The position numbers and the translations under genes were made by a program. Below are positions 56,001-64,000 of a DNA stretch of 64,000 nt, in pieces. Each line of letters opens with the position of its first letter. Within the stretch, counting starts at the first letter, position 1. Under the pieces are notes generated by a model. It was given only the letters and a program-made list of their open reading frames with translations, was not told where the DNA came from and ran no database searches. The stretch is from Paramacrobiotus metropolitanus (Eukaryota; Tardigrada; Eutardigrada; Parachela; Macrobiotidae), in contig NW_026570233.1 of the NCBI RefSeq assembly GCF_019649055.1, positions 1,736,001 through 1,800,000 on the forward strand, given 5' to 3'.

Positions 56001-56945
56001 CGCCCAGTCGAGAGGCGAAGGGCTTTGCGGCCTTGACGAGCGCTACAATTCCAAGCGTTAAAATCTGATGTTCTAAAAACACTCTTTCTCTTTAAGGATA
56101 TAAGAAACAAGTGACCATAACCTTGGTTTTGCACGCTTGACTGAAGAAAATATGCTGCTACAATTGGAAAAAATAGTGCTAAAATAAAAAATCGATAAGA
56201 AAAACCGAAATGCTTAATTTGATCAAAGTTATGCAGATAATTATAAAACGACGAGAATTGTAACTGACGGCGAAGTAACCATCAGTTCATAGATAATTAA
56301 CCGGCACTGACAGCCCCTTTGAAAAATTTCCAACAAAACTTTAAGTACACTATACAAGCAGAAAAATAAATGCAGCACACTATCAGGCTCCATCAAATGT
56401 AAAGCAACTAAAATAAATTTATCGGAAACTAGATGTAACTAACTTAAAGTTACCATGCCGGAAAAGCAAGTTGTGTAGTGAAAATAACTGTAAACGTAAA
56501 TTACCTCGGTGCTGGCAAGCGAATTAATAGGCGCCGGGATATTAAGTGGCGGCTGCGTTGAAAATAGAAAGACCAAACCGTCATGCACATGCAGAATTGT
56601 TAGTACAGAAAGCGCGTGCGGAAGAAATGACAGCAGCGGCGTTTAAACACCCGCGCGTCAACATGCTCAACAACAAACAACAGCCACTCAAGTCAACACA
56701 GGCGTGGAAGCGCGTGCAGCTAGGTAATTGCCAGCGTCATTACCGGAATGTGTGGGGAGTGGCGGCCGGAGGAGGAGAGGTGCTGGTGCATGCCCAGCGA
56801 CTGCGACTGGGAGTGCTCGTCGGTGGCCGAGATGGTCACGCGGCCCGACATCTCCGGCGCGGTGGACGCCTCCTGGCTGCCGGCCTGCTCGGGGTCATTG
56901 TCGGCGGCCGATGTGTCTTCTTCTACCATTTTGAAGCTCAGCTTC
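53053..56945 (-). CDS. abLIM/UNC-115-type actin-binding protein, C-terminal half with villin headpiece
   Basis: Nine exons, 5' to 3': 56744-56945, 56505-56552, 55889-56042, 55255-55830, 54110-54210, 53898-53964, 53679-53827, 53559-53621, 53053-53166. Phases match throughout; 490 codons. The end is a villin headpiece (TEDFLNIFRM, EEFYRLPEWKRNELKKRVKLF split 10+11) preceded by YP, LLVTNRRLPDDVDRGHLE, the order seen in abLIM/UNC-115. Upstream, PPKIERDDFPAPP, KKISSGIGRVFL and SRTASANREPQQPPRYGSP also fit abLIM. The headpiece binds F-actin. The first visible exon enters in phase 2, so earlier exons with LIM domains may lie beyond the window. Alternatively, the Met at 56929 starts a LIM-less isoform of 485 residues. 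Confidence 0.9.
54902..55183 (-). CDS. Candidate small secreted ORF inside an abLIM intron
   Basis: An ORF begins MYKFIVILLVYIFICYCNG, a good signal peptide, followed by a three-Cys mature part (FCAHSKRTLDCPAF, ETFCTKV). It lies in the 1-kb intron between abLIM exons at 54210 and 55255, same strand. No splice or homology support, so it may be chance. Confidence 0.25.
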   Translation of the reverse strand: MYKFIVILLVYIFICYCNGPGFCAHSKRTLDCPAFRTPKYNAETFCTKVSKTPPNSRIVSFLISTGIVDVLWQRNVYVYAKGSFPGPTVVGDL

Positions 56946-59900
56946 CTGTAACAATATTTCAGATTGCACCTTCAAGATTTTAATATCCCTTTATCAACTA
57001 ATCTTATTTTCAGTCATTTGTTTAATTTTGATTCCAGCTTATTTAAGAATTTTCTGGTCTTTTGAAAATCTAGAAGCATCTATACAATAAAAACGTCCTT
57101 ATTTGTATGTGCAGTAAAGATATGTATCGCATCGCCACCATTATTTTTGCGTCGTTCTAAATATTTTTATTTTTTTGTCCACGGTTTACATGTTCATACA
57201 GATATGTATATACGAGTATATATTATACTGTATATATATAGTATATAAAATTTGTGACCTGAAAAATCAAAGGTACTAACTAGCCTTTGATTTGCTACCG
57301 TTTATAAAATGCGCAAAAGTTGGCCGGTGAAGTTTTTTTCCAAAATGATATCAAATATATATTTTACACCAATAGCTTGAAATTTCAAACAAAGTTTTGG
57401 TAATGATTTTCTTCTTGCGACTGACGCAATACTTTTAGGGGTATTGCCAGTCGCACTATACGTATTGAACATTCGTAAAGCAGCTGATTCCACACTACTT
57501 CCAAATAAATTTCCACACGATGAATAGAGCAGAAATGACCTAAAAAATTTGTCAGTAATATGCCAAAAACGTGCTCAAGCGGCAAGCGATGAAAACGCAC
57601 TACTGCCAACATTTCCGCCGCTTTTCCATTTAACCGGACCCGGCATTCTACAAATATTCAATAGCTCTGAGATCCTGATGGATACTACAGGAGACAGGAC
57701 AAAATTTGACAACAGTCTTGATGAAAGGATTGAAATTCCCACAAGTAGATATGTACTATACACTATATACAAGGACGGTTATATATGGAGATATTCTTGA
57801 AAGAAAATCGCCAATAAATGCGCGTACAAAGTTGGCAAAGATGGATTTGTCCGCGAGTGACCCTGATAAATCAATCACCAGTTGGAATAACCCACTTAGC
57901 CAAATCTGGCCCCCGACCATATGCACCAGCACAATTTGCCGAATGGGAGATGAATTGTCAGGATTGTCCAGTAAGAAATATTCACCAGATTTCTGTTAGC
58001 CACGAAATCAATGAATTTCCATTTTCATTGATCTAGGACAATTTGCCTTCGATTTATAAAACCGTTAGCTATCTTTACGGACACCTTTACTATTCTAGGC
58101 TAACGGTTGTCAAATTAAAAAAAATTACGTTCGAAACCGTTTTTTTCAAGAAAAAAAACGATTATTTTTACTTTATCATTTAATTTATTTGCCTCGAATA
58201 TGGTGCACGAAATCAGGCCAAAACGATACATGACTACCATACAATTACAAATCGCAAAATTATATAAGTTAATCAATGTAGATATATACAAAATTTTCTT
58301 GACAGTTCGCACATGGAAAATTATGAAAGAAATTAGGCCAAATTGACCAGCAGGATATTCCGTGCTGCGATGGCGCTATTCGGTATTGCTTAACCGTGCC
58401 ATTTAAAACATTTTTGCCTCTGATTCTAAGTTCTTTAAAAAGTCCTTTACTAAGGATGATTCCAGAGTTATTGGTAAATCATTAAATTCTTGTCCATAAT
58501 AATACGTTGTCATTTCATCCAGCTCAATCCACTAAATGCCGCAGTCAAACCCGATAACCCCGGCTCAATAAGTATTGTGTTATATTGCGCAATCTTCAAC
58601 AGTCATACAGCGAAATCCCCTGTGGTCCTTTTCTCTTCCTCCTCCCTGGATGCGCCGTGGCATCCCCGGTGGAGCCCAACACAAATCCCCAATGCAATAT
58701 TATCCCCCAGCCCCGGTCTGCACCGCGCGCGTCCAGTCAGCAGGAAAAAACGCCGCGCCAATCAGGCTGTTTGTTTAATGTCCTATTGGCTAATCGTAGC
58801 GGATGCGCCGCGCACGATGCAGTCAAGCGGACAAATAAGCGGCTTATCTGCCGCCAATTATATTGCTGCCTGGTCAGCGGTGGATAAGACGTTTAAACTT
58901 GGCCGCAGGATTAGACACCCGCACCGAGAGAGAGAAAGACTGAGGAAGACGCGGAAAAAAGAGAAAAAAAATACAAGCTAAAGCGATTACCCCGGGAAAT
59001 GACAGATCTCGTGAGCTAAATGGATATGGCCGGGCATTATCAGGCCGGGCAATGTCAGAATGACTGTAATAATCCCAGACGAATTTCTCGCGCAATACCA
59101 ACGTTGCATTTGGGCGCTGTATAAAACTGCTATATTCTTTTTAAATTCGGGATACGTATCCTAATTCTTTTAGCGACGAAACTCTTTATTTTTATTGTCA
59201 CTTGAATAAAAGACTACTGTTATTTTTAACTTAATACACAGGAAATTAAGTTGTTCATGCAGTGAATAATTTGTGCTCAGTTAAATATCCGTAAATAATG
59301 AAAAATATTTCTGCAACATATTAGATTAATCTTTCTTTACAAAAAGTGTTGGAATTGTAATATAAAAATTGTTTAAAGGAATATGAAACTTTTGTCGGTA
59401 TACCTTATACGTAACGGAAATTAACGAAGTTGATTCTTTAATCAATTTAATAAGAGCTCTTTTTTTTTGGAGAGCCTACTTGTATAACAAATGTAGCAAG
59501 TGTAATGCGTTCATTATATTGTTGGATTCGGCGTAAGAGTGCCGATTTAACGAGCTTCTTGAAACGGCCAAGAGGAACCTTGATCGAACGCTTTATTGCG
59601 GTTATAAAAGCAATCGATCAGGTGCGAATGTGCCGCAAATTGTGACGAACGCGCGCATAGACATTACCGCACACAACTACTTCCGGTCGCTGTTCAGACC
59701 ATTAAGCGGAATATTAAATACCCGACCACCGCAATCTGCTCGGACTGGCTACAGTTGTTTCCATCGCAAACATTACGCAACCGATTGATCCTGAGAAAAG
59801 CGCCGAATAAATACAAAACAAATCGAATAAATGAGCAAAATCATCAGTTCAACACCTGAGTGGATCAAGGAGATTTTTTCAAAGATTCTATCGTTAATAT

Positions 59901-62900
59901 TTATCCCAGTAATGAACATTAAAACCCTCATCTAAAATACCGTGATAATAAATACGCAACAAAATTCACTGCACTGAGAATTTACAAAAACATATTTTTA
60001 TCTATTCGCGCGCTTCGATTATCGATAGTTTACAATTATAAACGGAAAAAATACCGGAATTTCGATTAGCGTGTTGATTAAAAATTGGGAATCCATATGG
60101 ACGTAACTCGATACTTGCTTAAAAATGCTGCCGTTGACCTACAGAGGCATGTTACGCGACAGTCGTCCCAGTTTCGTAAAAAAACCTCATTAAAGTATTG
60201 AATTTCGTGTTATTGTTATTAGAAAAAGTGAAATTCAATCGATGAACGATATATAAACGCGCGCACACACACCGCCCGGCATATTTCCACAACATTTAAC
60301 AGCTAATCTCCTCCGCAACCCAACAGACGGAAACGTGCAGACAAACATATGAACCATTTTGCTCCGATAAATGAACCGGTCTAAAATTAGCCGCCACCGG
60401 ACGGGTGCAACATCCTCCCAAAAATCGGCAAATATGTCCATCAGCCAATCATCCGTTTTAATTTATTATTGTGCCTCTCTAATGCAGTTTGCCGGATGTT
60501 AAACTTAATGATTCCGTTTAACGAAAACCACTCTCTTTTCCCAAAAAATGGAAGTCGCTTTTTCCATCACTTTATGCATTAACAATATGCTGCCAGTTTC
60601 GTTGTTTAATATTTGCTAAGTTAATTTTCTGTTGTTTTCTCTCAGTTTACGGTAAAACATTCCAATATTTCAAAACATTTTTTGAGATTCCCAAATGAAG
60701 AAAATCATTGTATATATTATTTTTTGAGAAGACCCGTTTTTAATAACCAACAGAATTTTATTCATACAACTTGTTTCCGTTTTTTTGAAAAAATAATTAT
60801 GTATCGGCGGCCTAAGAAGTAAGTCAATATTTTCCTAATTGATTGATTTATTTTTCTCTCGTTTGTTAACAGTGTTTGCTCAAGCGATTAGTTGTCGGAG
60901 TGATTCCACTTGAGAAAGTTTTTTCTGCTTTATACTCGGCCGCATAAGCAGTGAGAGTGTGGTTAGCCTTGAGGTGAGCCCAAACAGCGCATTCACACGC
61001 ATTATCTGTCAATCATGAGAGCCCTCGGCTCACTCGCTAATTTCTCCACAGGTTATCGCCGATTATTACACACACTGCACACAAAGGCCGAGCCGGACTG
61101 ATAAGATAGGCGCTTGACAAGTCACTCATTCCTCTATTGGCCTGGTTTTAAAATGGGCTTGAAATCGCTAACCGATAAATTATGGAATTTTCGGAAATAG
61201 ACACTGTTAATAGTGACAGCGTCTGGTTGTTACAGGCTGTTATAAAAATCCCCGATCGCTAAAAAAATATTTGTTACCTGAGTCCAGTCAAAATATTTTC
61301 TTAGTTAAAACATTTTCACACTAGCAAAATGTCGCATAAACGTTATTGAAGATTAAAGCGAAGGGCCTAAGCGCCAACAAAATTAATACACATATTAAAA
61401 AAAACTACTGTCAACTGTCGCGATAATAATATATGCATTATGTTTTAAGAAAATTAATACCGGCTAAAACATTTTACTGGGTTGAGCGCAGTCCCGCATT
61501 TTTTTGACAGCTAATTCATTCGCCAAGTTTTGAGTACCCTAATTTACACTCATAAATTCTGCCCGCAAATATTCCCCGTCGACACTAACGGCGCCGGGAT
61601 CTTCCGGGTGTGTACGGCCGCAAATAAATCAACATTTAAGTAGCACCTAGCAAATTGTAAGGTTAAACGAACCGTTTAGCAGAAGGCGTGGTAGTCGTTA
61701 AGGTGGATAATGGTAAGGTAGCGGCGTGTGTGTGGCGGTAAGCAGGGGCAGCGGTAGCAGAAGCAAGCAGCGATGGCGAACCGGTTCCCAGCACACTGGC
61801 CATCAATCCGCCAACGATGACGTAACCATTCCCGACGGCCGCTGATCAGTATTGGCAAACAAAGAAAATTGATCTTAAGCTACCCCGCGATTGTCCAGAC
61901 TAAAGATTCTGCAGCGTGTGTTGTTTTTGAGAAGATCCGCAAGTTGATTAAGTTCAGTAGGGCAAATTTATCTCGTTCACTTTCACTGCAGTGGCATGGC
62001 ACACGACAGATGCTGGTGTGTGCAAATGGTAACGCGGTGTGCTGCGCTCGGAAAGAGATACCGAGCAGACTAGACTGGTCGGGGCTTCAAAACCGCATAC
62101 AAACGCACTCATACAAATTCATAACGCGTATGTACACGCATAATGCCGGCTATCAAATCCGGCTGCGCACTACTGATACGCGCCGCATCACATTCGGTAG
62201 ACTGCAGTAGTCATATGCACACTCGAACGGACAGCGGAATAACAAGCAACAACAAACCAGCTGATAGAGGCACGGCAGAGCAGCGAGTTGCTGCTGCCTT
62301 GTAAAATGCAATTAAACATAGATTTGTCCTTGTCAATTAGACAGTTCTGTCTCTCAAACTAACAGACAAAACACGACACGGACACTCTGCCGGATAAAAG
62401 GCCCCCCTATCCCCTTACTCTTATCCAATAAAAAACAACACCGGACTAGTTTAAAAGTCATCCCAAACAGCGCTCGAAACGGGAGAGAGAAGGAGTTTGT
62501 ATCCATTTAGCCCGCTGCAGTCTGGCTGCTGGTTGGGATACAGACGGCGAGCGGGGGTTAAGATGCAAGAGAGAGAGGGAGAGAGGGAATTAATCGATCG
62601 CCGCTGCCTCTCTTTCTCTCTGCTCATTCTCTGGGGCGACATAGACGCACACCAGAGGAGAAAGCAGCAGTGTACGCGGAAAAAGGGAATGGCTGAGTGT
62701 TTGATCATGTGGACAACAGCCGGAGGGGGATGCGGAGCCGGGCCCGGGCTTAATAGAAATGGATCGTGTTCATGGGAACATGAGCAGAATATTGGGCATC
62801 GAGTGGCCCCGGCTGTATGCTGTAACTGGCTGCCAGCGCTGATTATTCAAAGGCTGAAATATGACAGCATCTGGACAGAGTAGTACGGCACACAAACCGG

Positions 62901-64000
62901 CATTCTGCCAAAATATTGTACCACGCCGATCAATGTTCAACAAAGATTTAATTTCCATACATTCAGTTGTCTGTGTATTCTGCTCAAGCACGTGCATCTT
63001 TGTACACAGGGATTGTAATTGTAATAAATTCGCGTAAAATCTCGGTTTTCAGCGAAAAGGTCATCTGGCTGGATATATCAGAAAAATTTAATTTAGGGGA
63101 TTTAGTCGTACAAAAAATTAAAAAAAAAATTGAAGATAATCGCTGTGCTGAATTACGTATTGCGTAGGGTTTTAGTTCTTAAAAAATTCCGAGAGTACAA
63201 TCAAATTTTTGGTTGGCTGGCGCGTTTGATTAGTTTTCCTTTCGTATGTCCCATCTCGCAAGCGATTGTGACGTGTTTTTTATACCACGATTATTCTTGC
63301 CTTCACCCCGCATTACACTCCCCGCTCCTGCTCATGTGACGGTGGCCCGGGATCGATCAAGTGAAAGACCTCCTAATGATGTCATACATCTTCCCTTTTG
63401 GCTGCCAGGGCCACCTCTAAGAGCGGGCGCGCCGCGTTATTGCCGCGCGGGCCGCGATAAAGCCTGTCAAAATGACTATAGCCCACCATTAGCGCTGTTA
63501 CGCAACGATCTGGTAATCGCTGGGCCGTGTGCTGGCCGTGCACCCGAGCGGAAAGGGTGGGATACAGGGCGAGACAGAAGGAGAGAGTTATAAGGCATCC
63601 ATCGATCGATGCAGGGGCTCCGTGGGCCAAATATGTTGCCAAATCCAAAACGGTGCAACTAGCAACACAGCTGAGCCGCGTATTGTAAAGAGGCCATCGG
63701 CATGACAAGCGGCCGAATTACCCCAGTGTTATTGATGGCGGAAGTGCGGGTTATGCAACTCCCAACAGGAAGTCGTCAAATCCAGACAAGCCGGAGAGGG
63801 AAACTATGGGATGGTCGATATTGATGTGTGTACGATAGCTGCTGTGTAATATTTGTGCGCATGCGGCGGACCGAAACGTCGTTGGCAGCCGGCGCGATAC
63901 GAGGCCGTTGAAGTGCCGCCTTAAAAGAGGCTGTTTATAAACAGTCGCTGTAATTGTGTCTTATATTCGTAATGTAACCCATGTGTACAGCGAAGGTACT
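56946..64000. other. Non-coding upstream or intronic region of the abLIM gene
   Basis: About 7 kb without a supportable exon, and no LIM-type Cys/His pattern on either strand. Base composition alternates between AT-rich stretches (57-58.3, 59.1-61.5 kb) and GC-richer islands (58.6-59.0, 61.6-62.9, 63.3-63.9 kb) with CCTATTGGC-type CCAAT boxes and GA/CT tracts. This suggests promoters or enhancers. Confidence 0.4.
62565..62622. repeat. GA tract followed by CT tract
   Basis: GAGAGAGAGGGAGAGAGG, then 16 bases later CTCTCTTTCTCTC in the opposite sense. GAGA-type tracts are common at metazoan promoters; this one is in a GC-rich island. Confidence 0.6.

Noticed and set aside
57549-58036. Overlapping plus-strand ORFs of 72-97 residues
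   Set aside because: Three frames of similar length in AT-rich DNA with no domain; consistent with chance or old transposon debris.

Overview
The window is nuclear DNA of a small-genome invertebrate. Genes are split by short GT-AG introns (often 50-150 bp), there are expanded families of orphan seven-transmembrane receptors and secreted cysteine-rich proteins, and metazoan-only domains occur (Kazal, thyroglobulin type-1-like, CUB-like, abLIM/villin headpiece). An ecdysozoan such as a tardigrade fits, but nothing seen here proves the phylum. Gene models were built by hand from acceptor/donor sites, phase agreement and paralogue comparison; exon coordinates are in the evidence fields.

Layout. 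0-0.5 kb: a small secreted Kazal inhibitor (minus). 1.5-5.7 kb: two divergently transcribed paralogous receptors, the second with a 1-nt frame break. 5.7-9.8 kb: no gene, but a 36-bp perfect palindrome, two related minisatellites and a repeated foldback sequence. 9.8-10.9 kb: a gene ending in a thyroglobulin type-1-like domain that lacks both cysteines of one disulfide. 12.6-13.1 kb: an unrecognised coding remnant. 15.0-16.4 kb: a four-exon secreted protein of unknown family. 17.5-29.8 kb: three tandem copies of a second receptor family (one apparently intact, one degraded and invaded by repeats, one with a nonsense codon). Between copies 2 and 3 lie a third type of receptor on the minus strand with a duplicated TM6 segment and a relic of its last exon.

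30-49.5 kb (minus strand) is dominated by a family I do not recognise, built from repeating three-exon modules: A and B together look CUB-like, C is a Cys-rich linker. One gene (43.5-46.9 kb) carries signal peptide plus A-B-C three times; a neighbour (48.0-49.5 kb) carries one module plus a long C-terminal extension. A third copy (30.0-42.7 kb) appears to have been split by about 10 kb of nested transposons: a LINE interrupted by a hAT-like element with an 8-bp target duplication, itself interrupted by a DIRS/Ngaro/PAT-type tyrosine-recombinase retrotransposon with split direct repeats.

50.6-50.9 kb: part of a small Cys-rich gene. 53.05-56.95 kb: nine exons of an abLIM/UNC-115-type actin-binding protein ending in a villin headpiece; no LIM domain lies in the window. 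57-64 kb: no supportable gene, probably intron or upstream regulatory DNA of that gene.
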